A DNA stretch of 64,000 bases from Serripes groenlandicus (GCA_031761405.1 JASEVX010000005.1:36099198-36163197); one strand, 5' to 3'. Counted from the stretch's first letter, positions 22,164-32,742 are shown. Translations and numbers: made by a program. The notes: a model not told the origin generated them from the sequence alone.

Positions 22164-22873
22164 ATAGTTTGGTTTTCGACCCGATTCATCAAAGCTCAAA
22201 AAAAAGTTTCTGGCGATGTTTTTGCCTATTTACAATATTGAGATTTTTAAATAAATGGGTAGTCTTTAAAAAATCAATGATGATTCATTTTAATTATTAT
22301 ATATTACAGTATAATTCTAGAAACTGTAAAGACAACGTTAACCCAACTATGCAAAAGGCATGGCCGTAACGTGACCCGTTCTATTTGTAAATGCAGCATG
22401 TCATCGCTTGGCAATTTTGGTCATTCTTACTGAATAGACGACAAGGTGTCATCGGTTCCCATAGAGTAATTAAGTTGTCTCTGCTTCCTTCCGTTATGAA
22501 TACTTCGCTGTTTTCACGATTTCATCCGATTTCTAAAATTTATTGGATTCGTACCCGGTTTTTCATGTTTCGTGCGAGATGAACGATTCGTACCAACTGG
22601 TTTTCGCTCTTTGCTGTTGGGGAACTGAGTTGACCATTTTCTTTTGTTTATTTTTCAGTTTTCTACTGGCATGTTCAAAACAATTAAAGTGACATTACAA
22701 ACAAACAAAACAGACTTAATAATTCTTGCTATATGTTGACTATACATGTGAACTTTCATAATGCTCAATCTTGATTATAAATATCTTCTTTTTTTGTTTA
22801 ATTACTTCGTATTGTTTGTGTATATACTCCCGCTTTTGCTATCATACTTCTGCTAAACTTGAAGGAGAATAGA
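22164..22873. other. Non-coding interior of the 20920-23451 insertion
   Basis: No ORF with support, RNA gene or repeat family recognised. Short frames are present but lack splice context. Confidence 0.4.
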
Positions 22874-22903
22874 CCCCCCCCCCCCCCCCACACACACACA
22901 CCC
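22874..22903. repeat. Poly-C / (CA)n microsatellite
   Basis: A run of about 16 C is followed by (CA)n. It is flanked by GGAGAATAGA and CCCATTCTCC, so the tract sits at the tip of a small palindrome. Confidence 0.9.
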
Positions 22904-23452
22904 ATTCTCCTTCCAAAGCTTGTGTCATACTTAACTTATAACTAGAGGCAATAAACCTTAATATATGTTAATATTTAAGCAAGTATGTTTGATTGTTATC
23001 TAATGGATCTAGTTAGAGGATTTAAAACAGTTTATTGGTAAAAAAAACACTTGAGAAAGTTCAGCTTGTATGACACATTATAGTTGCAGTGAATTTTAAG
23101 CAAAACGGAAACCAAATGGTTTCAGGACTAAACTTATCATTTCACGACTAAACTTCACATGCTGGATATCACATAGATCGTAGCATATAAAACGTTTAAT
23201 CCCTACGTCAATATTGACCCTTTCTGCTCTTGGTAACCTTTGTATATAGGCTATGCTAGCCAGGTGAGCAATATAGGCACATCTTGGCCTTCTTGTTTAA
23301 CATAAAGGGACATTTTGTCTTCTTGGTCGAAATAATTACATCCTGTCTGCTTGCAAAGGTTATTTAAATGTACTGAACTGCATCTGCTTCCTTTAAGTCA
23401 TGCTTCAAAATCATGCGCGGCGTCTTTGATGCTTTGCATCAAAACTATTCTT

Positions 23453-23564
23453 GTCCTCGCCTAGTACTTGTTTGTTTACCCAGGTCTCATGAATACGTGA
23501 ACTGTCGCCGTGATATAACTGAAATAATATTGAAAACGGCGTAAAATCCAAATAAACAAACATA
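23453..23564 (+). mobile_element. SINE 3' half just upstream of exon 2
   Basis: CTCGCCTAGTACTTGTTTG, CTGTCGCCGTGATATAACTG, GAAAACGGCGTAAAATCC and an (AAAC)n tail. It is present at the same place in copy B (47779-47886), so it predates the duplication. It ends 27 bp before the exon 2 acceptor. Confidence 0.85.
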
Positions 23565-23591
23565 ATGTAATGTTCAATGTACATTTTTCAG

Positions 23592-23775
23592 TATTGGCGG
23601 TTCATACCTGGAACGGATGTGAAGCACAGCTAAATGACGTCACAGCGTGTTATGGAACCCCGAATTGTAATTTATTCACTATGTCATGTGACAACGGATC
23701 GGGCATCCGGGTCCTTCAGATGATGTACGGTCTTAAGGACTATTCTTGTAACTCGAAAAGGAATAGGTGTTTGAA
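23592..23775 (+). CDS. Copy A exon 2: N-terminal half of SUEL-type lectin domain
   Basis: Acceptor TTTTTCAG|TA and donor AA|GTAAGT; enters in phase 1 and leaves in phase 2. It encodes LAVHTWNGCEAQLNDVTAC...SCDNGSGIRVLQMMYGLKDYSC. The spacing of SC..G..I.V....YG.....C fits the first half of SUEL/rhamnose-binding lectin domains, where YG is usually followed by R; here it is YGL, so the classic sugar-contact motif is altered. Six cysteines. The first residues complete the signal peptide from exon 1. The same exon in copy B is two codons longer (NADC against NC). Confidence 0.8.
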
Positions 23776-23906
23776 GTAAGTACTTGGCATTGGTTACAAT
23801 CACTCAGTTTACCTTGGCTATAAAGTGTAATCGCGATATCCTGAAGTCGCAAGTAACCAAATTAATTACTTCGACTTATCGAAGTGTTTGAATTATTTCT
23901 CGATGT

Positions 23907-24170
23907 GAGCCGTGCCACGAGAAAACCAACATTATGGTCTCTGCGTAATGATTAGACCCTGATCAACCTGCGCTGTTCGCGCAGGCTAATCCGGTCCGAC
24001 ACATTCCTTCTCAGGGGGATAGAGGTATAGCAAAATGAGTCCTGAAACAGAGAATCCCCAGGAGGCGAAAAGTGTCTGTCCGTGTTAGCCTGCGCGACAT
24101 GTTAAGTCTGATCCGGGTCGATTCTTTACGCAGAGTCCATATGATTTGTCCTCTCGTGGAACGGCTCATG
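23907..24170. mobile_element. MITE, CCGTCCCGCGAG family, in intron 2
   Basis: TGAGCCGTGCCACGAGAAAA to CTCTCGTGGAACGGCTCA. Copy B has a shortened version at 48213-48412 at the same place, so the insertion predates the duplication. Confidence 0.85.
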
Positions 24171-24252
24171 TGTTTCATAGAATAATGCTAATTTAATTTA
24201 TGTATGTTCAGCATCGTAATGAGTTATAATTATTTGCTTATTATGAACGACA

Positions 24253-24286
24253 ATTTATATTCCGGCGTTTTCTTGGTAAGTTACCA
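24253..24286 (-). mobile_element. Left piece of a minus-strand SINE split by a TIR element
   Basis: ATTCCGGCGTTTTCTTGG, GTAAGTTACCA matches the 3' body of a GGGTCATA-type SINE. The rest of it continues at 26652-26840. Confidence 0.7.
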
Positions 24287-24400
24287 GGGTCCAATTCCAC
24301 CAACCTTACTTAGCGCTAAGTAATATTATTACTTAAAAGCATATTTCACCATTTTTAGCTCGACTATTCGAAGAATATGAGAGCTATACTACTCACCCTG

Positions 24401-24431
<31 letters not shown>

Positions 24432-26651
24432 CGTCACACTTTGGTTAAGGTTTTGCATGCAAGTACTTAAATACTACATGTATTGCATTGAAACGTTCTA
24501 CAATCATACTAAACTATCACATATATGTAGATTATCAAGTAAGATAACTCTATCCTACAATGTATGCAAGTTATGGCCCTTTTTTACTTAGAATTTCGGT
24601 TTGCGTGCAACTAAATTAAGAGTCCATATCTCTGTATTTACCTGATGCATTGCATTGACACTGTCTACAACCCTACCCAACTATCACACCTGTGTTGATT
24701 ATCAAGTTAGATAACTCTATCCTGCATTTTATGCAAATTATGGCCCTTTTTTACTTAGAAATTCTGGTTAAAGTTTTGCGTGCATCTAAATTAAGAGTCC
24801 ATATCTCTGTATTTACTTGATGCATTGCACTGAAACTTTATACAACCCTACCCAAGCATCACACATGTGTAGATTATTAAGTTAGATAACTCTATCCTGC
24901 ATTTTATGCAAATTATGGCCCTTTTTTTACTTAGAAATTCTGGTTAAAGTTTTGCGTGCAACTAAATTAAGAGTCCATATCTCTGTATTTACATGATTCA
25001 ATGCATTGAAACTTTCTACAACCCTACCCAACTATCACACCTGTGTAGATAATTAAATTATATAACTCTATCCTGCATTTTATGCAAGTTATGGCCTTTT
25101 TTTTACTTAGAAATTCTGGTTAAAGTTTTGCGTGCAACTAAATTAAGAGTCCATATCTCAGTATTTACTAGATGCATTGCATTGAAACTTTATACAACCC
25201 TACCCAACCATCACACCTATGTATATTATTAAGTTAGATAACTTTATCCTGCATTTTATGCAAGTTATGGCCCTTTTTTTACTTAGAAATCTGGTTAAAG
25301 TTTTGCGTGCAACTAAATTAAGAGTCCATATCTCTGTATTTACATGATGCAATGCATTGAAACTTTCTACAACCCTACCCAACTATCACACCTGTGTAGA
25401 TAATCAAGTTATATAACTCTATCCTGCATTTTATGCAAGTTATGGCCCTTTTTTTACTTAGAAATTCTGGTTAAAGTTTTGCGTGCAACTAAATTAAGAG
25501 TCCATATCTAAGTATTTACTAGATGCATTGCATTGAAACTTGATACAACACTACTCAACTATCACACTTATGTAGATTATTAAGTATGATAGCTCTATCC
25601 TGCATTTTATGCAAGTTATGGCCCTTTTTTTACTTAGAAATTCTGGTTAAAGTTGTGCGTGCAACTATATTAAGAGACCATATCTTAGTAACTACTTGAT
25701 GCATTGCATTAAAACTTTATACAACCTTTTCCAACCATCACACCTATGTAAACAATCAAGTATGATAACCCTATCCAGTATATTTTGCAATATATGGCCC
25801 TTTTTTTAACTAGAAATTGCTTTGAAACTTTATACAACCCTGCCAAATTATCACAACTATGTTTACTTTTAAGTTAAATAACTCTATCCTGCATTTTATG
25901 CAAGTTATGGTCCTTTTTTTACTTAGAAATTCTGGTTAAAGTTATGCGTGCAACTACATTAAGATACCATATCTTAGTAACTAATTGATGCATTGCAGTG
26001 AAACTTTATACAACCCTTCCTAACCATCACACCTATGAAAATAATCAAGTTAAATAACTCTATCCTGCATTTAATGCAAATTATCACCCTACATTAAAAT
26101 CCATTATCTCAGTAACTTAAATAAGCGGTGGAATAGTCGAGCGCGCTGTCCTCCGACAGCTCTTGTTTTTAGAATTATGGCCCTCTTTCGATTTAGAATT
26201 ATGGTTATATCAATTTTCTTTACAAAACAATCAGAGATATAGCTTTAACACTCACAATATCTTTTTACCATCATTACCTCCACCAACATCCAAGAGTGCA
26301 TAATTCAATGAAGGTTTTTGTAAGAATTATGACCAATTATGACCATTTAACGACTTATAAAGTACTTTGCTTATAAATAGTATGATAAAGTACTTGATTA
26401 TGTTTTCTGTACCATTGGCAAGCACGAAAAAGTCGAGCACGCTGTCCTCTGACAGCTATTGTTGTTTCCATAATATTTTGTAAAACATAAATGGTAGAAT
26501 GTATTAAAATAAATGACTAAGTTGAGATAAATAGTTGCTTTGCTTACTTACAATATAAGGCATTTTTTATAAGGGAAACAAAAATGATGAAATGTGCCTT
26601 TGAGTATTTATGTATAACATAGCTCTAAGTAAGGTTGGTGGAACTGGACCC
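24287..26651. mobile_element. DNA transposon-like element with 27-bp terminal inverted repeats
   Basis: GGGTCCAATTCCACC...TTACTTAG (24287-24313) is mirrored by CTAAGTAA...GGACCC (26625-26651) with one mismatch. It is inserted in a SINE. Most of its length is a later tandem-repeat element. Copy B keeps only the left inverted repeat (48582-48608). No transposase remains. Confidence 0.8.
24352..26463 (+). mobile_element. Helentron-like element, about 175-bp core repeats, in intron 2
   Basis: 5' end AGCTCGACTATTCGAAG...(GTCGGC)n; about ten core units with GGTTAAAGTTTTGCGTGC and AACTCTATCCTGCATTTTAT. Two 3' ends in tandem follow: AGTCGAGCGCGCTGTCCTCC (about 26143-26168) and AGTCGAGCACGCTGTCCTCT (26431-26460), each forming a GCTGTC/GACAGC hairpin. 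Absent from copy B, so it postdates the duplication (or was lost there). Confidence 0.75.
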
Positions 26652-26840
26652 TGTACTGCTGGTCAATTTATCCTGACACCAGCCAGTCAGTCTTAATGCT
26701 AACCCCGCAACCCTGAGCGCCAAGGAGGGCAGCAATTACTTCTATTTTTAAAGTATTTGGTATGACCCGGCCGGGGATCGATCCCGCGTACTCCCACACC
26801 AGAGGCGGACGCTCAACCACTAGACCACCGATGCGGTCGA
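26652..26840 (-). mobile_element. Right piece of the split SINE with a tRNA-like head
   Basis: On the minus strand: GGTGGTCTAGTGGTTGAGCG (A-box), GCGGGATCGATCCCCGG (B-box), then TCATACCAAATACTTTAAA. This shows that the GGGTCATA-type SINE also has a tRNA-like head. Not a functional tRNA gene. Confidence 0.8.
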
Positions 26841-26927
26841 ACGGCAAGTCAATGATAAAAACTGTTTGTTGCCACACTGATTTCTAAACAGATCCGTTCC
26901 GGAATCGTTTCGAGTTAACCGATAAAT

Positions 26928-27199
26928 GAGCCGTTCAACGAGAAAACCAACATTGTGGACTATTGTAAAGTATCGATCCGGATCAACATAAGCATGCCGC
27001 GCAGGCTAACCCGGACAGACACTTTTCGCCTACTTTGGATTGTCTGTTTCAGGAATCATAAGTCATTTTCTCTATCTCCCTAAGACGGAATGTGTCGGTC
27101 TGGATTAGCCTGTGCTGACTGAGCAGGCTGATCTGGGTCGATACATAACGCAGATACCATAATGTTGGTTTTCCTGTGGTCTTTTCGTGAACGGCTCAT
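26928..27199. mobile_element. MITE, CCGTCCCGCGAG family, in intron 2
   Basis: TGAGCCGTTCAACGAGAAAA to TTTTCGTGAACGGCTCA, with a short extra CTGTGGTCTT near the right end. Lies in the block deleted from copy B. Confidence 0.85.
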
Positions 27200-27304
27200 A
27201 TTATAATAACTAACCTTACGATAGCACGTCTTTAGAAGCATTCACCTTTCGCCTCTGTAAATAGTGCCCATTGTCGCCTTACGGAACTCGAATGATCTAG
27301 CCTA

Positions 27305-27421
27305 TGAGTATCAATTTCACCTTTGGCCACAATGTTTTCAACTTTATTTAACAATTCAGGCTTTTGTCACCTTATTTTCAAAGTCGTCTGCTGCAAATGT
27401 GTTGTATCTGGGAAAGGGTTA
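27305..27421. mobile_element. Right half of a CCCTTTCCC-family MITE
   Basis: TTGGCCACAATGTTTTCAAC, AAAGTCGTCTGCTGCAAATG, TGGGAAAGGGTTAA. The left half is missing. In copy B the deletion that removes 26540-27390 ends inside it, at GCAAAT. Confidence 0.75.
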
Positions 27422-27518
27422 ACTCTAAGGAGCAGTTTCGCTACAACATGATTGTGAAATATTTATGTGGTATATTTGTCCTCATTCCTGACAAAAAATG
27501 TCTATTTTCTTTATACAG

Positions 27519-27715
27519 CGCAAATCGTAATGGGTGCTGTGTATTTAAGAAAGATGATTGTTTTGAGGCGTATACGCCCCTCCACGTGTATAACCTATAC
27601 AGAGAGTGTTCGCTTCAGGAGAATTGTGGTCCATTACAAGCACCCTATAACATACTGAACTCGTGTAATAAAGACTCTTCAACATACATCTACCTTGAAT
27701 ATGAATGCATTCCTT
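27519..27715 (+). CDS. Copy A exon 3: C-terminal half of SUEL-type lectin domain
   Basis: Acceptor TTATACAG|C, donor CCTT|GTAAGTA; enters in phase 2, leaves in phase 1. It encodes ANRNGCCVFKKDDCFEAY...YRECSLQENCGPLQAP...NSCNKDSSTYIYLEYECIP. The end matches the SUEL pattern C..(5)C...A.......C.....KYL.V.Y.C.P, with TYIYLEYEC in place of KYL.V.Y.C. With exon 2 the domain has the cysteine-rich pattern of the family. The matching exon in copy B has lost 23 nt and its donor. Confidence 0.85.
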
Positions 27716-27807
27716 GTAAGTATGTGTTAGAATATGTCAATTTTCTTCCAGGGCTAAACTTTTACATTTCAAATGTTGTTTGGGTTCTTAACTGCTCCAG
27801 TTATATA

Positions 27808-27970
27808 ACGGCTGCCAGTGCGCCAAACCACGTGTTTCATGGTTGCCAGTGCGCCAAACCACGTGTTTTATGAATGCCAGTGCAACAAACCACGTGTTGC
27901 ATGGCTGCCAGTGCACTAAACCACCTGTTGCATGGCTGCCAGTGCACCAAACCACCTGTTGCATGGCTTA
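27808..27970. repeat. 31-bp tandem array in intron 3
   Basis: Five units of GGCTGCCAGTGCACCAAACC plus ACGTGTTTCAT follow the exon 3 donor by about 90 bp. Copy B has about eight units (49322-49582). Overlapping open frames are repeat artefacts. Confidence 0.9.
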
Positions 27971-28129
27971 ATTGCATCAGTAATCCGCAAAGCATTATTC
28001 ACAGACAACTAGCTTACTTCCTACATCCAATATGTAGAGTTGTGCTAGTCGCTTTTAATGTTGGAGGAGGTAATGTTCATCGGAGGGAATGTTGGCCGAG
28101 GCGGGATTTGAACTGACGACTCCAACCCA

Positions 28130-28345
28130 GCATCGATAGCCTTCGCCGATTTCGAGCCGGGTCATACCGATGACTTTAAACATAGTAGGAATGGCTTTCC
28201 CCTGCTTGGCCCTCAGGATTGTGGGGTTAGCATTATGACTGACTCGACTGTGTCAGGGTAAATGGACTAGTAGAACTGGTAACTTACCTAGAACGTCGTG
28301 ATTTAACTTTAAAAAGGATGAAAGCGTCATATAACACCATGCAAA
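28130..28345 (+). mobile_element. SINE, GGGTCATA-type
   Basis: GAGCCGGGTCATACCGATGA, TGACTGACTCGACTGTGTCA, GGTAACTTACCTAGAACG and an (AAACA) tail. Shared with copy B (49710-49935), so older than the duplication. Confidence 0.8.
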
Positions 28346-28474
28346 CAGGACAAACAAATACATATCGAGCCAGGGAAATTAACCTTAGGATATTTGTAAT
28401 TACTGTCGATTTAGATCGGCAACTATGATCGAAACATATATACTATTTGTCAGGGGCTTCTTCAAATAATCGTC

Positions 28475-28778
28475 GAGTCCCGGTAGCTCAGTCGGTAACG
28501 ACGCGGGCTGTCAATCCAGGGGTTGTGAGTTCGAATCCCGGCTCGGCCAACTTTCTTTCCGACGTTTGACAAAAGTCATTGCGACATGCGTCATTTGTCT
28601 TCCACCAATGGGCTATCAGTCTATGTGGAAAAGCAGCCAGTTGCTTGGGAAGATTGTTGTGTGGAGTACTGGTGTGAGAAAACCAGGAAACATATGAGTA
28701 GGTGAACTGGCCGCCGTGATATGACTGAGAAATTGTTAAAAACGGCGTTAAACCCCAATCAATCAATCAATCAATCTT
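28475..28778 (+). mobile_element. Complete tRNA-headed SINE (reference copy for this window)
   Basis: Head: CCCGGTAGCTCAGTCGGTAA (A-box) and GTGAGTTCGAATCCCGGCTC (B-box), a good tRNA-like promoter. Body: CTTTCCGACGTTTGAC, GTGGAGTACTGGTGTGAG, GGCCGCCGTGATATGACTG, AAAAACGGCGTTAAACC. Tail: (AATC)n. It resembles the V-SINE/Meta-SINE group of molluscs by its GCCGTGATAT...AACGGCGT core. Not in copy B, so a later insertion. Confidence 0.9.
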
Positions 28779-28974
28779 GAAATAATCCGTTGTGACTTAT
28801 TGATGACCATTGCAGACCCAGATCAGACTGTGCGCATGCGCATGTTTATCTAGATCTGCACGGGTCTCCATAAGGTTAGTATTCCTATAGAATCGTTCAT
28901 ATTTCTCCTTTTGTCGCAATGTTTTAAACTTTATTCAATAGTTTCATTTATTAAGATTGTCCGTAGTAAATCTT

Positions 28975-29250
28975 AATACTTTCCCTATACAGCCGTTTCT
29001 GACGCCTCTGCAGTAGACGACTTTTTGAAAACATTGTGGCAAAAGGAGAAATTGCTCATAGTGAGCAATTTCTCCATTTGCCACAATATTTTCATCTCAA
29101 TTTAATATTTTAACTACCAGTTGTTGCGATTTTCAAATGTTTGCCAGGATATTTTCAAAGTCGTCTGCTGCTGATTTGTTGTATGCGGGCAAACGGCTAT
29201 AAAGTTCGAAGGCGTCTGCGGTAGATTGGTTGTATTTCGGAAGGGGTTAA
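28975..29250. mobile_element. CCCTTTCCC-family MITE, decayed ends
   Basis: ATACTTTCCCTATACAGCCG, then GACGCCTCTGCAGTAGACG, central AAATTGCTCATAGTGAGCAA, GTCGTCTGCTGCTG; right end GTATTTCGGAAGGGGTTAA. Copy B has the same MITE shortened at 50243-50483. Confidence 0.8.
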
Positions 29251-29846
29251 ATTCCCATTATCCCGCAATTTTATCATATTAGATTACCTTGTTACCATGA
29301 CAGTCATCGGTATGTTCACATATTGTATGACGATCACGGGTCGGTCTATTGCACATATATTTAAAAAAAATATATATATACCCATCAAGGTTTACATCAC
29401 GTGGTTTACCGATGTTATATTGTATATAGCATAACTGTGTTTAAGAAAAAAACTTTAGAAATACCTATTTATCTATATAAACGTATTTACATGATTGGAA
29501 ACATATTTCTGTTTTGTAAGTATAACAATTGTTTACCCTCATGTTCTATCTCTAAAACTGATATAACTATAAATATATATATTCTTTATTGTCAACATTA
29601 ATCGATATCAGTTTATAGCTGAAGATAGTGAGCACATGAAGCCGAATTCTCTATATAGAAGTCTTCATTTCTTTTTTCTTTCATTTAGAACAGTAACATT
29701 AAGTTAGAACATTTAGTAACATCAATTTCATTTAGTATCCTAAATTTAATTTAGTAACCTAAATTGTTGTCATTTGAAGATGAATTGAATCGCGCCAGGC
29801 GATTTGGGTCTTATTACATCCCCCTAATGGGATCACAATAAGGGAT
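29251..29846. other. Intron 3 non-coding, well conserved between copies
   Basis: The stretch matches 50480-50997 with few changes. It is AT-rich with (ATTTAGTAAC)-like repeats near 29700-29760. No gene, RNA or named repeat seen. Confidence 0.5.
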
Positions 29847-30032
29847 ATGCCTAATGGTAGAAACACTCGCGGTCAGCATATCTCATTTAAGCCAGAAGTT
29901 ACATCTAATTATATTCTTCATGCAAGCGGACAGAGAAAAGTTGAGGGAGTCTGTGCGGTTGTGCAGACACAAGTGAGACTGTGCGTTTGTACGAAATCCC
30001 AAATAGCCAAAACGCAGCTTAATTCTGTCTAA
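29847..30032 (+). other. Short open frame kept in intron 3 of both copies
   Basis: MPNGRNTRGQ...FKPEVTSNYIL...RLCVC is open for 61 codons. The copy B counterpart (50998-51255) is open for 85. Identity is high in the first 50 residues, but so is that of flanking non-coding DNA. No acceptor/donor pair with matching phase is evident, and the upstream extension open in B is frameshifted in A. More likely a transposon remnant than an exon. Confidence 0.25.
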
Positions 30033-30938
30033 AAAAGAAAATATATTTAAAATTGAATCTGTGTCGACCAAATGAAATACGGTGTCTAATCATGGTATTC
30101 AATGTTCCATGTATTAAACTATTGTTTAGCAGTACCCAAAGGTAAACGAATTCTGATACTGAGTATCATGCGCCTGCTCATAGTCTGAATACATAGTTCC
30201 GGTAACTACAATAGTTACCTCCCTTTATCGGCCATTTTGTTAGGCAAATATGATATGCATTATAATAGAGAATGTATAACATTTGTGACAATTATGGAAA
30301 ACAAACGAATTTGATAACCATATTTCTATTAATATCTGATGACATTTAGCTTTTGGTTTTAGTGATTTCTTGTGGAACAGCTCATATGTATCGTGTAGTA
30401 TGTGCCTCTCTAAATGGCCACAGGGGAGGTTTCTCAAATACATGTATTTGTCTTGCACTGTTAGAGAAATTAACCTTAGAATATTCAATGCAGCGTCTTA
30501 CAAACAGGGCAAGTTATATTGACTTACTTCTGTCACGTATATTTCTGTAAATTCTGAACACTAATACTTTCGTAATGATACCTGTTATGTCTATAAAACG
30601 ATGTTAAATACGATGTTAAATGGTTGCTTTGCAACAACTCAAACGTACAGTTTGTGATACATTTCAACTCCTATTCGAAGAAAAGATAATTACTATCCCT
30701 GTCCCCCTGATACAGACGACATTTACATCTACAGCAGACGACTTACGCAAACATGCGATAAAATAATAACTTTATAAGTTGAACAACTTCCCCTTTCCAC
30801 GTACGGTTTGCAACTCTGTATCAAAATACACTTCCAGTTTTCAAGATGTTATATATTTATGTTTTCAAATGGTTTCAAAGGAAACGCTTCTGAACATATC
30901 ATACCGCGTGTTACAGTACATGGTTTATTCCAATTCAG

Positions 30939-31325
30939 TTACGGACAATACTACAACGATCGGATTTTGTGAAGACAGAGTTATCTACCCTGTTGAAAAG
31001 AAAGGCAGCATTCTGTTCACAGCAGAAACAAACACTTTTCGAGGAAACACATGTTCATGCAGAGTAACTGGTTTACTGGACATAACCACAACGTTCGTAG
31101 ATATCCGAATGTTCAAACACAAGAGCGGAACCGGAAGCACATGTTCGTCTGCAAGACTATCAAATACTCAAGAACAAGAAATTATTTGTAATTCTTCAGT
31201 AGAAGAACAAAATAATTTTGTGTATAATGACTCCTTTAATAGCAAGGACGTGACAATAACACTTAAAGATTTAAATAAAGACGGAGAGGAAGATATTCCA
31301 CAAGTGGTTTGGATTTTGGTTGAAG
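30939..31325 (+). CDS. Copy A exon 4: extracellular six-cysteine domain, family not recognised
   Basis: Acceptor AATTCAG|TT, donor GAAG|GTATGA; a symmetric 1-1 exon. The acceptor was chosen because it alone gives the phase needed after exon 3; two nearby AGs do not. It encodes TDNTTTIGFCEDRVIYP...NTCSCRVTGLLDITTTFVDIR...GSTCSSARL...EIICNSS...VTITLKDLNKDG...VVWILVEG. Alternating hydrophobic strands, five cysteines (a sixth in exon 5) and three N-glycosylation sequons suggest a secreted beta-sandwich, CUB-like in size. I cannot assign it to CUB with confidence. Copy B has a stop codon in this exon. Confidence 0.75.
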
Positions 31326-31362
31326 GTATGACATTAAAGTTTTCCTATTTTCAACACATGAC

Positions 31363-31605
31363 TGAGCCGTCCCGCGAGAAAACCAACATTGTGGACTCTG
31401 CGTAAAGTATGGACCCGGATCAGCCTAAGCATGCAGCGCAGGCTTACCCGGATAGACACTTTCGCCTCCTGTGGATTTTCTGTTTCAGGAATCATTACCC
31501 TATACCTCTATCCCCCAGGGACGAAATGTGTCGTCCTGGAGCAGTCTGGTCTGGGTCGATACATTACGCAGATGCCATAATGTTGGTTTTCTTGCTTGTT
31601 GGCTC
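31363..31605. mobile_element. MITE inserted 38 bp after the exon 4 donor, copy A only
   Basis: TGAGCCGTCCCGCGAGAAAA to CTTGCTTGTTGGCTCA. Copy B reads CAACACATGTAATGTATTG across the empty site, so the insertion postdates the duplication. The open frame running from exon 4 into the MITE is accidental. Confidence 0.9.
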
Positions 31606-31973
31606 AATTGTAATGTATTGTGAACTACCTCTGGAAGATCCCAAAGTGAAGTTCTTTTAAAGACTTTAACAAAGAAAATAAACTATCGAAATGAAAGAAC
31701 AGTTCATTTTTAGACAGTATTCTGCAGTGAATCAAATAAAACAAAATACAACCTCTCGAAAATACCTTTCAAAATCAACCCTTATTTTCTAGCAACCTAA
31801 AAGAAAAAGAAATCCATAAACGCACCGTCATTAAGTTTCTTGACTTGTTTCTCCAGATTGTAAATCACACCAAACATATTCTTAGAATACGATTAATTAA
31901 ACCCTTCAGCGCCGAGCCATCTCATCTGAATGTGTAATGTTTGCAAAAATATTGCCATTGACGCTGATGGAGT

Positions 31974-32122
31974 TGATCGTTTCCCACATACAACAATTAT
32001 GCAGCAGACGACTTTGGAAGCATAGGGGTTCAATTTGAGCAATTTCTTCTTTTGTCACATTGTTTTAAAAAGTCATCTGCTGCAGAGGCGTCGGAAAGCG
32101 TATATATGTTGAAAAGAGTTAA
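31974..32122. mobile_element. CCCTTTCCC-family MITE, internally deleted
   Basis: CGTTTCCCACATACAACAAT to GTATATATGTTGAAAAGAG. Copy B lacks it at the corresponding place (about 52890). Confidence 0.7.
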
Positions 32123-32350
32123 TACATTCAGTGGTTAACCATTTAGCTAATAGTATTGTTCAAGGCTCGTCTGCATTCAAAATTTCTTTGATTAAATAAT
32201 AATTATGATAAAGTTATCGGGAATTTTTAAACAGATTTTGATAACATTGTAGAAAAAGGGAAATACAGGTTCTGAATAATATCTTGTTTTGTTTTTCAAA
32301 CCTGTTTTCCAAAACAAAAGTATCCTATGTCCTCTGCATCAGGGATAGAT

Positions 32351-32580
32351 TAACCCTTTCCCTCATACGAAAATTCTGCAGCAGACGACTTTGAACATAT
32401 TTTGTCAAAAAATAGAAAATCTCTATAATTGAATGGATAACCTATGACTAAAAGTAGAAAACATTGTGGCAAAAGGAGAAATTGCTCATTTTGGGCAATT
32501 TCTTCTTTTGTCACTATTTTTTCAAAAAGCCATCTGCTGCAGAGGCGTTAGATAGCGTCTATATGAGGGAAAGGGTTAAC
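32351..32580. mobile_element. CCCTTTCCC-family MITE, 60 bp upstream of exon 5
   Basis: TTAACCCTTTCCCTCATACG to ATGAGGGAAAGGGTTAA. Shared with copy B (53146-53375), so older than the duplication. It sits close to the branch-point region of exon 5. Confidence 0.9.
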
Positions 32581-32640
32581 GAAACTAACAGTGTTTATGG
32601 ATGTACGGCTGTTTGTCATGTCATTTGCAAATCATTGCAG

Positions 32641-32742
32641 GTGCTTTACGGATAGAATGTTCAACCTCCGATGTACCGGAAGTGACAACACAACCTTCTA
32701 CATTCACTACTCAATCAAACGGCACGCTTGGAACTATAACAG
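32641..32742 (+). CDS. Copy A exon 5: Ser/Thr-rich stalk
   Basis: Acceptor CATTGCAG|GT, donor ACAG|GTAATT; symmetric phase 1-1. It encodes ALRIECSTSDVPEVTTQPST followed by FTTQSNGTLGTIT. The first residues probably end the exon 4 domain (sixth cysteine), and the rest is a Thr/Pro-rich, likely O-glycosylated stalk with one NGT sequon. Copy B is the same length with a few changes (TFTPQ, GTKT). Confidence 0.8.

Larger units (their letters stand above)
20920..23451 (+). mobile_element. Helentron-like insertion in intron 1, absent from copy B
   Basis: Copy B reads straight across (GAATCTTATATCCTCGCC), while copy A carries about 2.5 kb here. The 5' end starts TTGACGCCGCG. The 3' end has the complement CGCGGCGTC, then a hairpin TTTGATGCTTTGCATCAAA and ACTATTCTT. 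It contains a second tandem-repeat element (21209-22163). No replication or helicase gene is present. Confidence 0.6.

Noticed and set aside
28475..28550. tRNA gene
   Set aside because: A- and B-boxes are good, but the sequence continues into a SINE body with an (AATC)n tail. The same applies at 12446, 15151, 26780, 42420 and 57761.
30881..30938. Upstream acceptors for exon 4 (CAAAG|GAA at 30881 and TTACAG|TAC at 30917)
   Set aside because: Both give phase 0, which does not fit exon 3, and a one-base difference between A and B in this stretch shows that it is not coding.
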